Shown here: piece by piece, positions 20,198-30,979 of the stretch
Numbering within the stretch: position 1 is the stretch's first letter
Layout of the letters: the number at the start of each line of letters is the position of its first letter
Origin: Bacteroidota bacterium
Lineage (GTDB): Bacteria; Bacteroidota; Bacteroidia; Bacteroidales; B39-G9
Direction of reading: 5' to 3'
Assembly (NCBI GenBank): GCA_015222055.1
Contig: JADFUR010000019.1
Location: 53,770-117,769, forward strand
DNA length: 64,000 nucleotides
Notes under the pieces: generated by a model
What the model saw: only the letters and a program-made list of their open reading frames with translations
What the model was told of the DNA's origin: nothing
The model's database searches: none
Program-made: the position numbers and the translations under genes

Positions 20198-23188
20198 TTA
20201 AAAAATAAATGATGAGGCATTCTTCAACTGATACAATTTATTCAGGTTTAGAGTAAACCGAATTTTTTGCCAGTAATTATCTGTAACAAAATCACTTGTC
20301 TCTTTCAAATCTTCCGACATTACTATCGGAACATATATTACAAAGGTATTATTAAAAAATGGAAATTCAACTCCGGCTTCATAAATAAATTGTTTTGACT
20401 TGCTATAATCTTTAATATTATTGTAAGTACCAATATTTGCATAAACCTTAAACGGAATTTTTGCAGGCAAACTGCTTGATAAATTCAACGTTGTTAGCCA
20501 GTTATTAGTCTGACCTAAGTATGTGTAAGTTGTGAAACCACCATCGTTTCGCACAAATTGTTGCGACAAAAGATGATTGTCTGCATCATTATTAAGCGTT
20601 TCCATTCTTCCCAAAAAAATATTATCGAAAGTATAATCCTGATAACCTGTTGTACCAGAAAGTCTGAAATTATAATTTCCATAATAAGAGTCGGAGTTAT
20701 ATAAAAATTTGCCGGCGAAAAATCTAATGTTAAGTCCTTTGCGAACTCTGTTGTAAGTAATTTTATAATTTGCCTCAAGCCAACTTTTAACAAAACCTTT
20801 AGCAGCCTGGATATTTAATGAAACATTATAAGGATTAATTTTACGTGTATTTTTTAAGTCATATTTTATATTATGAAAATACTTATTTACGGTTTTGTTG
20901 TTATAATAATAATCTTCCAAATCGCTTGCTAATATTGAGTTAATTGTAACAGAATTATTAATGCTGCTTCGTGGATTTGCTTTTCGGAAATTAATTTTCG
21001 CTTTTGCTTCATATCGTTGATAATCAGCATCACTTTCGTTTCCAAATGAATATTGTGTAATAGACGATCCTATTGTTATATTCTTTATAAAACTACTATT
21101 CGTAAAAATGGTGTAAGATAATTGTCCTGTACCTGCAATATTATTTTTCTCGAAACTGTAAAAAGGGTTAATTATATAATCAAATTTTTGCTTGGGTAAA
21201 ATAGAATTGGTAAATAATACTCCAAGCATAAATTTATCATAATTATTCCACCCCATAAGAGGGAAATAATTAATTTGTGTTTTATTCGTATTTTCTACTA
21301 TACCGAGAATCTTAAATTTTAGGGGTTCAACTTTTTTCAATATTCCGTAAGTTCTTATTGTATTGTTTTTTCTGTTTACATCAAGCATATTTTTCGAATA
21401 ATCAATAACAATTTTATCGGCATCGGCAGAATTGATTTTAAATTTCTTTTCGCCTTCAAACCCATCATACCATTGTGAATAAACTACAGTATCGTTATTT
21501 ATTTCCGATATGTTTATTGGTGAGTTAATTTTACCTGAATTTTTGACAGTTAACTCATTGTTTTTAATTGATTTTACTTTATAATCAATTTTTTTTGTTG
21601 AGATTAAAATATCTTTAAAAAACCAGTCGAGATTCTTATCGCAATTATCATTAAAACATTTTTTAATATCTTGGGGATATGGGTGTTTATATTGCCACTG
21701 TTTAAAAAACTTTTGCATTATATCATTAAATTTATCCTCGCCAAGATAATTCTTTAGGTAATCGATTGAAAAAGCAGGCTTATAATATGTATTAACTCCA
21801 TAGTTATATGAAGAATAATTTTCAGACGATAGTGATGACGATTGATCTACATTATAACGAGCTGAAATCAAATAAGATAGTTCATGAAAATATTTATATT
21901 TTTCATTCTGAATACCCAAAAACTTTGCCACCTTCCCATTTGTAATTAATTGATAAGCTCTGTTGTTAGGATATTTTGCATTGATATATCTTACTTCGCT
22001 AAAAGAATTTATTCCTTCATCCATCCAAGCATATTCTCTTTCGTTAAAGCCAAGCATTCCGTAAAACCAGTTATGACCTACTTCATGCATTATTGTAACT
22101 TCAAGAATAAATTTATTTTGAGAATTTCCAATTATTGTTATTGTTGGGTATTCCATTCCTCCTCCTGCGGTTAATGCACCAAGAACTGCCGTGCAATTAT
22201 TATAGGGATATTCACCATACCACGAAGAATAATACTTAATTGCATCATTTACATATTCTAAAGCATTTACCCATTTTTTGGCATCGTAATTTAAAAAGTA
22301 AACCCAGGTGTTTACTGTGTGTTTTGAATTTGGCAGTGTTACTTTACTTTTTAATACATGATAGCGTTTGTCGGCAAACCAAGCAAAATCATGAATATTT
22401 TTTTCGGTAAAACGTAATGTTTTTGTTATTGAATCTGAAGCAGGATAAGTCTGGTTTTTTTCGTCAAATTTTTTGATTTGTTCTGTTTCTTTAACTTTTT
22501 GGTCTAAGCATATTTTTTCATCATCATTCATTAGATTACCGGTTGCTGCAACAAGATAATTTCTGGGTACAGTTATTGAAACATCGAAATCGCCAAATTC
22601 TGAATAAAATTCTCCTTGGTCGAGATACGGCATTTGATGCCAGCCATATTTATCATAAACTGCCGGCTTGGGATACCATTGTGAAATTTGATATGATTGT
22701 TTGCTATGTCCTAAACGCGAAAAAGTTATTGGGATTTTCACATGAAAAGGAGTTGTTATAATTATTGTCTCTCCAGGTTTTATGGGTTTGTTTAAATGCA
22801 ATTTACAAATGTCAATATTAACAGAATCTAATTTCCATTTAACTCTTTTTTTATTTACTTTAAAATCAATGGAGTCAATATAACCTTTTTCACTTTCGTC
22901 AGAAAAATAAAACCAAGTGCTGCCATTTTCAAGGTTTTGCTTTGCAAAAGCTGTGTTCTCATTTTTATATGCATTGGGCCATAAATGAAAATACAAAAAA
23001 TTTAATGCTTTTGGGGAATTATTTGTATATTCAATTGTCTCGTTAGCAAACAATTCATTCTTTACATCGTTTAATTTTACGTTAATAGTATAATTTACTT
23101 TCTGCTGAAAATATTCTTGTGAATAAACGTTGCCTAAAAAGAATATACTTATTAATAGTGTTGCAATTAAAAATTTATTTTGTTTCAT
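20198..23188 (-). CDS. exported M1-family (gluzincin) metallopeptidase
   Basis: TAGGGMEYPTITI; HEVGHNWFYGMLGFNEREYAWMDEGINSF (HExxH-x18-E); signal peptide. Confidence 0.88.
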   Translation of the reverse strand: MKQNKFLIATLLISIFFLGNVYSQEYFQQKVNYTINVKLNDVKNELFANETIEYTNNSPKALNFLYFHLWPNAYKNENTAFAKQNLENGSTWFYFSDESEKGYIDSIDFKVNKKRVKWKLDSVNIDICKLHLNKPIKPGETIIITTPFHVKIPITFSRLGHSKQSYQISQWYPKPAVYDKYGWHQMPYLDQGEFYSEFGDFDVSITVPRNYLVAATGNLMNDDEKICLDQKVKETEQIKKFDEKNQTYPASDSITKTLRFTEKNIHDFAWFADKRYHVLKSKVTLPNSKHTVNTWVYFLNYDAKKWVNALEYVNDAIKYYSSWYGEYPYNNCTAVLGALTAGGGMEYPTITIIGNSQNKFILEVTIMHEVGHNWFYGMLGFNEREYAWMDEGINSFSEVRYINAKYPNNRAYQLITNGKVAKFLGIQNEKYKYFHELSYLISARYNVDQSSSLSSENYSSYNYGVNTYYKPAFSIDYLKNYLGEDKFNDIMQKFFKQWQYKHPYPQDIKKCFNDNCDKNLDWFFKDILISTKKIDYKVKSIKNNELTVKNSGKINSPINISEINNDTVVYSQWYDGFEGEKKFKINSADADKIVIDYSKNMLDVNRKNNTIRTYGILKKVEPLKFKILGIVENTNKTQINYFPLMGWNNYDKFMLGVLFTNSILPKQKFDYIINPFYSFEKNNIAGTGQLSYTIFTNSSFIKNITIGSSITQYSFGNESDADYQRYEAKAKINFRKANPRSSINNSVTINSILASDLEDYYYNNKTVNKYFHNIKYDLKNTRKINPYNVSLNIQAAKGFVKSWLEANYKITYNRVRKGLNIRFFAGKFLYNSDSYYGNYNFRLSGTTGYQDYTFDNIFLGRMETLNNDADNHLLSQQFVRNDGGFTTYTYLGQTNNWLTTLNLSSSLPAKIPFKVYANIGTYNNIKDYSKSKQFIYEAGVEFPFFNNTFVIYVPIVMSEDLKETSDFVTDNYWQKIRFTLNLNKLYQLKNASSFIF

Positions 23189-23313
23189 AATTGATTCTTT
23201 ATAAATGTAAAATTATCGGTTATAAAACGATTAATAATTAAATAAGTTACAGTAAAGAATTCAATAATTAAAAGGCAAGATGCTTGAGCTATTTCTTTTC
23301 CCCAAAGACAATC

Positions 23314-23661
23314 TTATTTATCTGACCAAACTGCTAATTCGTTTCCTGAGGGGTCAACAAAATGAAATCTGTGACCGCCAGGAAAAGAAAAAATATCTTT
23401 TGAGATTTTACCACCAGCCTCAATAATTTTATTCTTTATAAGCATCAAATTTTTATTATACAAAACAATTAGTGCACCATTTACAATTTCATTTTCGGTT
23501 TTTTCAAATCCTCCCTCAATTCCACTTTCCGAAAAAGCAATATATGTTGATCCATAATCGGTAAAAGTCCAATTAAAAACGGATGTGTAAAATTTCTTTA
23601 TTTTCTCAAGATCCTTCGCTTTGAGTTCAATGTAATTAATATGATTATCTTTTATTTCCAT
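23314..23661 (-). CDS. VOC/glyoxalase family protein
   Basis: HINYIELKAKDLEKIKKFYTSVFNWTFTDYG; FHFVDPSGNELAVWSDK. Confidence 0.88.
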   Translation of the reverse strand: MEIKDNHINYIELKAKDLEKIKKFYTSVFNWTFTDYGSTYIAFSESGIEGGFEKTENEIVNGALIVLYNKNLMLIKNKIIEAGGKISKDIFSFPGGHRFHFVDPSGNELAVWSDK

Positions 23662-23758
23662 TTTAACATATTTAAATTAATTATTCCAAAATTTACTTAT
23701 TTATTAAAAAAACACTCAATCAGTTTTAATCAAGAAGCCTTATATAAATAATTTTATT

Positions 23759-24610
23759 TCACTTTCTTCTGTTTGAAAAAAATTGAAAAGCACTAATTCC
23801 TCCCAAAATTATTAAGCCTCCAGTAATTTCTTTCAAACTTAATATTTCTGAAGCAAAAATCCATGCAAATAAAACGGCAAAAACCGGTTCAAGAGTAAAT
23901 ATTAAGGCTACAGTAACCGTATCTACTTGTTTTTGTGCCCAAACCGAAACGAAATAACAAAAAAGAGTTCCTACAAATCCGAGATACAACAATGAAATAA
24001 TTTCGTTAATAGACAAACCAAAAGAAACCGGTTGAGTAGTAAGGTAAAGCAAAAAGCTAAAAAGAGAAGCAAATAAAAATTGAAATGCAACGAGCGAAAG
24101 CACCTCGGTTGTTTTTACATATTTTCCTGATAAAATAAGATGCCATGCTAATGAAAAAGCAGTAATTAAGGTAATCAAATCACCAATATTTAATACCGTT
24201 TGGCTATCGTAAGTAAGAATGAATAAGCCAAGAAACACTACAAATAAAATAATTGTTTCCTGTATTTTAAGTTTTCTTTTAAAAAAGAAAAACAGTAGCA
24301 TAGGAACAATAATAACTCCTGCTCCTGTTATAAATGCACTATGCCCGCTACTTGTATATTTTAATCCAATAGTTTGAGATATATATGTTGTTGCCAACAA
24401 AATCCCCAGTATCATTCCTCTTTTTAGTGTTTTGTAATTTACAAAAATTTTTTTGTCTTTAAAATATAAAAACAAAAGCATAGAAATAGCAGCAATAAAA
24501 GTTCTAATGAATACAATATAATATTCATTAACTGTAATTACAGTATCTTTTATAATAAAAAAGGTTGAACCCCAAATAATTGCGGTAACAATAAGTAAAA
24601 AAATTCTCAT
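23759..24610 (-). CDS. EamA/DMT family transporter
   Basis: About ten TM segments; IWGSTFFIIKD, FTLEPVFAVLFAWIFASEILSLKEITGGLIILGGI. Confidence 0.88.
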   Translation of the reverse strand: MRIFLLIVTAIIWGSTFFIIKDTVITVNEYYIVFIRTFIAAISMLLFLYFKDKKIFVNYKTLKRGMILGILLATTYISQTIGLKYTSSGHSAFITGAGVIIVPMLLFFFFKRKLKIQETIILFVVFLGLFILTYDSQTVLNIGDLITLITAFSLAWHLILSGKYVKTTEVLSLVAFQFLFASLFSFLLYLTTQPVSFGLSINEIISLLYLGFVGTLFCYFVSVWAQKQVDTVTVALIFTLEPVFAVLFAWIFASEILSLKEITGGLIILGGISAFQFFSNRRK

Positions 24611-25111
24611 TTAATTAAATTAATAAATTGCAAATATATATTATCATGGAATTTATTACTAAAAAAACTTCACAACCACACTTTACAATTTTATTATTGC
24701 ACTCAAGGTAAGTTGATTGTGCGACACAAAATTTTTTATATTAGGCTTAAAAAATTAATTTTTATTCTTTAGCCAAGCCAAATTACAATACTATAACATG
24801 TACTATAAAAAAGAGCTTTTATAATACATCTGTTTATATAAATCATTAAGGGAATCGAAAACTAATTGGCAATTACTAATAATAAATTAAAGCCGTGAGG
24901 ATTGAACAATTTGGTGGTTTAACTAAAGATTCGGCAATTAACTATTTCAAAAAACTATCGAATGAAAGTGTTTTATTATATACTTTTGAGAAAGCATTTC
25001 TATGCTCATATAATTTTTTAATAAAAATAAATTATTAAGTATCCTTTTTATTTAAAATTCGTATTATATTTATCTCATAAATAATATTTCATAACAAACC
25101 TTATAAGCATT

Positions 25112-28100
25112 ATGAACAAAATTTTTGCCTTTTTTATTTCATTCATTATTGCAGGATCTTCAATTTTAAATGCTCAAAACAAAAATATATTTCTTGGTTC
25201 TAATAATTCTGCAATTAAGATAGTTGAAAATTCTCATCAAAAATTAATTGTAAAAACATCGGTTCCCGAAATCAATATTAAAGATATTAATACAAACGAA
25301 GGTCTTTTTTCAAAATTAATTATTGATGGTTATACCAGAAGTTACAATGTTGGAAAACCTCAGCTTCCTTCATTAAACAAATTAATCGAAATTCCACAAG
25401 ACGCTAATGTTAAGGTGAAAATTGTTTCGTTCAACGAACGAACAATAAATTTGGCAAGCAAAGGTATTACCCATAAAATTGCTCCTTCACAACCATCAAT
25501 AGCCAAAAATATTGATAAAGGCAAAGTTGAATTTAAATATAATAAGGCTTTTTATTCTGAAAATAAATTTAATACAGATAGTATTGCAAAAATTGAGATT
25601 ATTGGAACAATGAGAGGTGTTAATCTAGGAAGGTTAATTATTTCCCCTTTTAGATACAACCCTTCTGAAAATATTCTTAAAATTTATACTGATATTGTAG
25701 TTGAAATTGATTTTGAAGGAGCAAATATACCAAAGACACAATCACTAAAACAGAAAACTAATTCACCATACTTTGAAGCAACATACAAACAAGCTATTAA
25801 TTATAAAACAGTTGCAACTAAAGATATTATTTCTAAATACCCAATAAAATATATAATTGTATCCGACCCAATGTTTAAAGAAGCATTGCAGCCATTTATT
25901 GAATGGAAAACAAAAAAAGGTTTTTATGTAATTGATGCCTATACAGATAATCCGGAGGTTGGCAACACAAACACATCAATAAAAAATTATTTAGCAAACC
26001 TATATAACTCAGCAACAGAAAACGACCCTGCTCCTACTTTTGTTTTGTTAGTTGGTGACGTCGACCAGATACCAGATTATAAAGGGGTAACCGATAATCA
26101 TTACACTGATTTATATTATTTTGATTATACAGGTGATTATTTGCCTGAAGTTTATTATGGTCGTTTTTCAGCAAACAATTTAGAAGAATTACAACCACAA
26201 ATTGATAAAACATTAGAATATGAACAATATCTAATGCCAAATCCCTCTTTTTTAGATACGGTTGTCATGATTTCCGGTGTTGATGCTACTTTTGCACCAA
26301 TTTATGGAAACGGACAAATTAGTTATGGAATAAATAATTATTTTAATAAAGAGCATGGAATTACATCATTTACTTATCTTTATTCTGCTGGCGAAGGTTC
26401 TGATGCACCCGAAGCTTCAAAAGAAATAATTCAACATATAAGCGATGGTGTTGGATATGCAAATTACACAGCACATTGCAACCCCAGCGGCTGGGGCAAT
26501 CCAAGTTTCCAAACTTATAATATTAAAGAATTACAAAATGTTAGTCAATATCCATTATTAGTTGGAAATTGTTGTCAGTCGTCAACTTTTCATCAAACAG
26601 AATGTTTTGCAGAAGCTATGTTACGTGCAAAAAACAAAGGTGCTATAGGTTATATAGGAGGATCAAATTACTCATACTGGGATGAAGATTTTTACTGGGG
26701 TGTTGGTGCTACAAGGGTTTCATCAAAACCAACTTATGATATACATCTAGGTGCTTTCGACAGAATGTTTCACGACCATGGCGAAAACAAGTCTGCATGG
26801 TATATTACTAATGGGCAAATGGTTAATGCCGGAAATTTGGCCGTTACTGAGGCTAACACAAGTCTGGTTAAATATTACTGGGAAATTTATAATTTAATGG
26901 GAGACCCTTCATTAATGAATTATTTTTCTGTTCCTTCAGAATTATCGGTTTCTTATAATAAAAATATTGTGGTGGGTGACACCTCTTTAATAATTAATTG
27001 TGACCCCGATGCTTATGTCGCATTGTCGTATAATAATATATTGCTGGATGCAAAAGTTGTTAATGAAGAAGGCATTGCACATCTTTCTTTTGCTCCTATT
27101 ATTGAGCCCAGCACCGCATCAATTGTTGCAACTAAACAAAACAGACAGCCCTTTATTGGTGAACTTGGAATTATTCGGGGCGATACTCCTTTTGTAATTT
27201 TTCATAATTTCGAAATAAACGATTCTCTCGAAAATAATAATTCATTAGCTGATTATGGAGAAAATATTTTCCTTAATCTGAAAATTAAAAATGTTGGAAA
27301 AGTTGAAGCAAATAATTTATCTGTTACTCTTTCTACCGATGATGATTTTGTAAGTATTAACAACAGTATTGCTTCTGTGCTAACAATACCTGGAAAAGAC
27401 ACTTCTTTAATTAATCACAATTTTATTCTAAATATTTCAGATTCTATTCCTGACCAACATAAAGCATTAATAAATGTTAAAATTACAGACGACAGCAGTC
27501 ATGTATGGAATTCTTTATTTAATATTACTCTTAATGCACCTAATTTTGATTTTTCTCAAATTGTAATTGACGACACTCTTGGAGGAAATGCAAATAATAG
27601 ACTTGATTGTGGCGAGGCGGTTAAATTTAATCTTAATCTTTTAAATAATGGTCATGCTGATTTAAAAAATGCTTCTTGCAAATTAACTTCAACGGATACA
27701 AACGTAACAATAATAAATAATTCAATTGAGCTAAATGAGATTGATGCTTTGTCTTCAACACCAATAAAATTTCCGATTCTGTTAAATACAAAAACACCTA
27801 TTGGCAATGAAATTAATTTTGTTTTAATTTTAGATGCTGGTTATTATTCCGACACTTTACAAATAACAAAAAACATAGGTTTATCTGTTGAAAATTGGGA
27901 AAAAGGAACCTATAATACTTATAATTGGGATAACTCAAGCAGTAAACCCTGGACTATTGATATTAATCCTTACGAAGGAATTTTCTGTGCTAAATCGGGT
28001 AATATCTCTTTCAGCCAATCAACGAAATTAAGCATTACCATTGATGTGATTGATGATGACACAATATCATTTTATAATAAAGTGTCGAGCGAAGGTAGCA

Positions 28101-29170
28101 GTTCTTCGTATTACGATTATATGGAATTTTTTATCGATAATATTTCTCAAGACAAATGGGCAGGTACTTTTAATTGGAGCAAACAACAATACCCTGTTTC
28201 TCGTGGGGAACACATCTTTACGTGGTCATATAACAAAGATGAAAATACCAGTGAGGGATTTGATTGTGCATGGATTGATTATATTTCTTTCCCTTATTTC
28301 AATTATTTAAAAGATAACACAGACAACACACCTGAATTTGTTTCAACTCCTGTTGAAAAAGCAACAGATGACGAAAAATACTTATACAATATTAGAGTAG
28401 ACGATATTGATACAGATGATAGAATTATTATTACTTGTGTAGAAAAACCAAGCTGGTTGATTTTTGCAGATAACGGTGACGGAACAGCAAATTTAACAGG
28501 CACACCCGATTCTATTGATATTGGAAATGCTGATATAATATTATCCGCTTTTGACGGTACTTTGCGAGTTAATCAATATTTTAATATAACAATTACTGAA
28601 AAAAATGTTGCTCCTTTATTTTCTTCTTCACCAAGTATCTTTGCAAAAATTTACGATACTTATAATTATTATATTAAAACATCTGATAAGAATATTAACG
28701 ACACATTAAAAATTTCATGTTTATTTAAACCCGAATGGCTTAATTTTATTGATAATAATGATAATACTGCCGTTTTATCGGGAATACCTGGTTTCAAACA
28801 ATTTGGTGCTAATTATATTGTTCTATCTGTTACTGATGGAAGGCTTGCTACAAACCAGCAATATAGTTTATATGTAACTAATAACACTTCAGTAAATAGT
28901 TTGCAAAACGAGAATGTTAGTTTTGATTTATTCCCTAATCCTGCAATAAATTATGTTAAATTTGTTTATAATGTAGAACAATATTCAAAAGTTAATTTGC
29001 AAATTTTTAACATTTTAGGGAAACAGGTCTCTTCTGTGGTAAATAATCAAAAGCAACAGCAGGGCGAATATTCTTATTCTATTGATACAGAAAAATTCTC
29101 AAAAGGTATTTTTTATTGTCGATTAATGATTGACAATAAAATTTTTATAAAAAAATTATTTATTCAGTAA
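25112..29170 (+). CDS. gingipain-like C25 cysteine protease with T9SS C-terminal sorting domain
   Basis: C25 propeptide-like N-terminus; catalytic region NYTAHCNPSGWG (His) and LLVGNCCQSSTFHQTECFAEAML (Cys); cadherin/Ig-like modules; C-terminal NVSFDLFPNPAINYVKF...FIKKLFIQ. Confidence 0.92.
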   Translation: MNKIFAFFISFIIAGSSILNAQNKNIFLGSNNSAIKIVENSHQKLIVKTSVPEINIKDINTNEGLFSKLIIDGYTRSYNVGKPQLPSLNKLIEIPQDANVKVKIVSFNERTINLASKGITHKIAPSQPSIAKNIDKGKVEFKYNKAFYSENKFNTDSIAKIEIIGTMRGVNLGRLIISPFRYNPSENILKIYTDIVVEIDFEGANIPKTQSLKQKTNSPYFEATYKQAINYKTVATKDIISKYPIKYIIVSDPMFKEALQPFIEWKTKKGFYVIDAYTDNPEVGNTNTSIKNYLANLYNSATENDPAPTFVLLVGDVDQIPDYKGVTDNHYTDLYYFDYTGDYLPEVYYGRFSANNLEELQPQIDKTLEYEQYLMPNPSFLDTVVMISGVDATFAPIYGNGQISYGINNYFNKEHGITSFTYLYSAGEGSDAPEASKEIIQHISDGVGYANYTAHCNPSGWGNPSFQTYNIKELQNVSQYPLLVGNCCQSSTFHQTECFAEAMLRAKNKGAIGYIGGSNYSYWDEDFYWGVGATRVSSKPTYDIHLGAFDRMFHDHGENKSAWYITNGQMVNAGNLAVTEANTSLVKYYWEIYNLMGDPSLMNYFSVPSELSVSYNKNIVVGDTSLIINCDPDAYVALSYNNILLDAKVVNEEGIAHLSFAPIIEPSTASIVATKQNRQPFIGELGIIRGDTPFVIFHNFEINDSLENNNSLADYGENIFLNLKIKNVGKVEANNLSVTLSTDDDFVSINNSIASVLTIPGKDTSLINHNFILNISDSIPDQHKALINVKITDDSSHVWNSLFNITLNAPNFDFSQIVIDDTLGGNANNRLDCGEAVKFNLNLLNNGHADLKNASCKLTSTDTNVTIINNSIELNEIDALSSTPIKFPILLNTKTPIGNEINFVLILDAGYYSDTLQITKNIGLSVENWEKGTYNTYNWDNSSSKPWTIDINPYEGIFCAKSGNISFSQSTKLSITIDVIDDDTISFYNKVSSEGSSSSYYDYMEFFIDNISQDKWAGTFNWSKQQYPVSRGEHIFTWSYNKDENTSEGFDCAWIDYISFPYFNYLKDNTDNTPEFVSTPVEKATDDEKYLYNIRVDDIDTDDRIIITCVEKPSWLIFADNGDGTANLTGTPDSIDIGNADIILSAFDGTLRVNQYFNITITEKNVAPLFSSSPSIFAKIYDTYNYYIKTSDKNINDTLKISCLFKPEWLNFIDNNDNTAVLSGIPGFKQFGANYIVLSVTDGRLATNQQYSLYVTNNTSVNSLQNENVSFDLFPNPAINYVKFVYNVEQYSKVNLQIFNILGKQVSSVVNNQKQQQGEYSYSIDTEKFSKGIFYCRLMIDNKIFIKKLFIQ

Positions 29171-29228
29171 AATAAGCTATTTTAAAAAATAATTTTCATC
29201 ATTTCTTTTCTGAGATTTCGGGAACCTC

Positions 29229-29257
29229 GCTCTTTCGGATTACAAATACGAAAGAGC
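29229..29257. repeat. dispersed palindrome gctctttcggatt-aca-aatacgaaagagc (copy B)
   Basis: 13-bp inverted repeat with one mismatch; same family as copies A and C. Confidence 0.75.
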
Positions 29258-29354
29258 TGGTTAATAAAATATTTGTATTTCAATAAACGCAACTAATAAC
29301 AATATCTCCCCGTCTAACAATTGTAACACAATTTCAAAACCAAACCTCCTAATT

Positions 29355-30587
29355 ATGAAAAAAATAAAAATATTATTTTTAGCAATCATCATTTCAACAT
29401 TTTTTGCTTCATGTGATAAAAATGAAACTCATTCTCCACATATTCCAGATATTAATCTTAACTTAAAAGAGCAATCACTGGTTAATTCAAGCAATAAATT
29501 TGGTTTTGATTTGTTTATCGAAACAAATAAATCGGAAGAGCAAAGTAAAAACATTTTTGTCTCTCCTTTGAGTGTTTCGTTTGCTTTAGCCATGACTTAC
29601 AATGGTGCCGATAATGAAACGAAAACAGCCATGGAGAACGCCCTCAGGCTAAATGGGTTAACTGCTGATGAGATTAACAGCTCGTTTAAAAATATTATGA
29701 ACTCATTTATCGGTCTTGACCCAAAAGTTACTCTCGATATTGCAAATTCTATTTGGTACAGAGAAAATTTTCTTGTTGAACAGAATTTTATTGATATAAA
29801 CAAAAACTATTACAACGCAGAAGTAAATGCTTTAGATTTTGCTTCACCACAAGCTCTTGATATTATTAATAATTGGGTGGCTACTAATACCAACAACAAA
29901 ATAAAAACAATTATTGATAAGCTATCCGAGCAAACAGTTATGATACTTATTAATGCAATATATTTTAAAGGAAACTGGAAATATAAATTTGAAAAGGCTG
30001 ACACCGATACAAAACCATTTTATATGGCAGACGGAACAACAAAAAATGTGCTGATGATGCAGCAAGAAGGTGATTTTAATTGTATGTCAAACGAATTGTT
30101 TAAAGCAATTGAGCTGCCTTATGGCGATGAAAAATTCAGCATGCTTATTATGTTGCCAAACCAAGACAAAACTACCAATGATATTATAAACGAACTGAGT
30201 GACAATAATTGGAATGACTGGCTCAATAGTTTTGAAAAAACTAAAAGTCTGAATGTTATAATACCCAAATTTAAATATAAATATGATAAAGAATTAAACA
30301 ATATACTTAAAATTATGGGTATGGAAATAGCATTTTCTGCAGGAGCAAATTTTTCAAAAATTAATCCTTTAGAAAGTTTATTTATTTCCAAAGTTATACA
30401 TAAAACTTATGTTGACGTAAATGAGGAAGGAACTGAAGCTGCGGCTGTTACTGCCGTTGTAATGGATAATTGTATTGGTCCGGCAAACATGTTTAACGCA
30501 AACAAACCCTTTGTGTTTGCAATAAAAGAAAAAAGCACAAACTCTATTATTTTTATTGGCAGACTAGCAAATCCCGAATATGAATAA
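29355..30587 (+). CDS. serpin family protease inhibitor, lipoprotein
   Basis: Lipobox FFASC; NIFVSPLSVSFALAMTYNGADNETKTAM; hinge VDVNEEGTEAAAVTAV; C-terminal FNANKPFVFAIKEKSTNSIIFIGRLANP. Confidence 0.95.
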   Translation: MKKIKILFLAIIISTFFASCDKNETHSPHIPDINLNLKEQSLVNSSNKFGFDLFIETNKSEEQSKNIFVSPLSVSFALAMTYNGADNETKTAMENALRLNGLTADEINSSFKNIMNSFIGLDPKVTLDIANSIWYRENFLVEQNFIDINKNYYNAEVNALDFASPQALDIINNWVATNTNNKIKTIIDKLSEQTVMILINAIYFKGNWKYKFEKADTDTKPFYMADGTTKNVLMMQQEGDFNCMSNELFKAIELPYGDEKFSMLIMLPNQDKTTNDIINELSDNNWNDWLNSFEKTKSLNVIIPKFKYKYDKELNNILKIMGMEIAFSAGANFSKINPLESLFISKVIHKTYVDVNEEGTEAAAVTAVVMDNCIGPANMFNANKPFVFAIKEKSTNSIIFIGRLANPEYE

Positions 30588-30785
30588 TCATAATATTTCA
30601 TCAAATTGATAAAACAGAACATTCTACAAATTGAATATGTTTTAAAAACCTGCTAATTAATAAAATAGACCGCAGATGACACAGATTTTGCAAATAATCG
30701 CAGATGAATTTTATTTAAATTAAAACCCAATCGCTTTTCTAAGCAAAAATAAGATTGTCGTTTTTCCTGAAAAAAATACGAATAG

Positions 30786-30805
30786 CCCCCGATTTTAATC
30801 GGGGG
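30786..30805. repeat. intergenic hairpin cccccgattttaatcggggg
   Basis: Perfect inverted repeat cccccgatt/aatcggggg in a non-coding stretch. Confidence 0.6.
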
Positions 30806-30947
30806 TATTGATTATTAAAAAAACAATCACAGGCTGAAGTCCTTTGATTAAAGAACGAAATTTATTTCCCTGCGGAATATACGAATATCTTTTTGTAGCT
30901 GTCTGATTATAAATCGTGGCTTGTTGTGTTATTTCTTGCTAATTTCG

Positions 30948-30974
30948 GCTTTCGGATTACAAATCCGAAAAAGC
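30948..30974. repeat. dispersed palindrome gctttcggatt-aca-aatccgaaaaagc (copy C)
   Basis: Same core cggatt-aca-aatccg as copies A and B. Confidence 0.75.
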
Positions 30975-30979
30975 ACGTT

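Noticed and set aside
24895-25038. Short GTG-start ORF VRIEQFGGLTKDSAINYFKKLSNESVLLYTFEKAF...
   Set aside because: Only 47 aa, no recognisable family; could be a gene remnant but not supportable by eye
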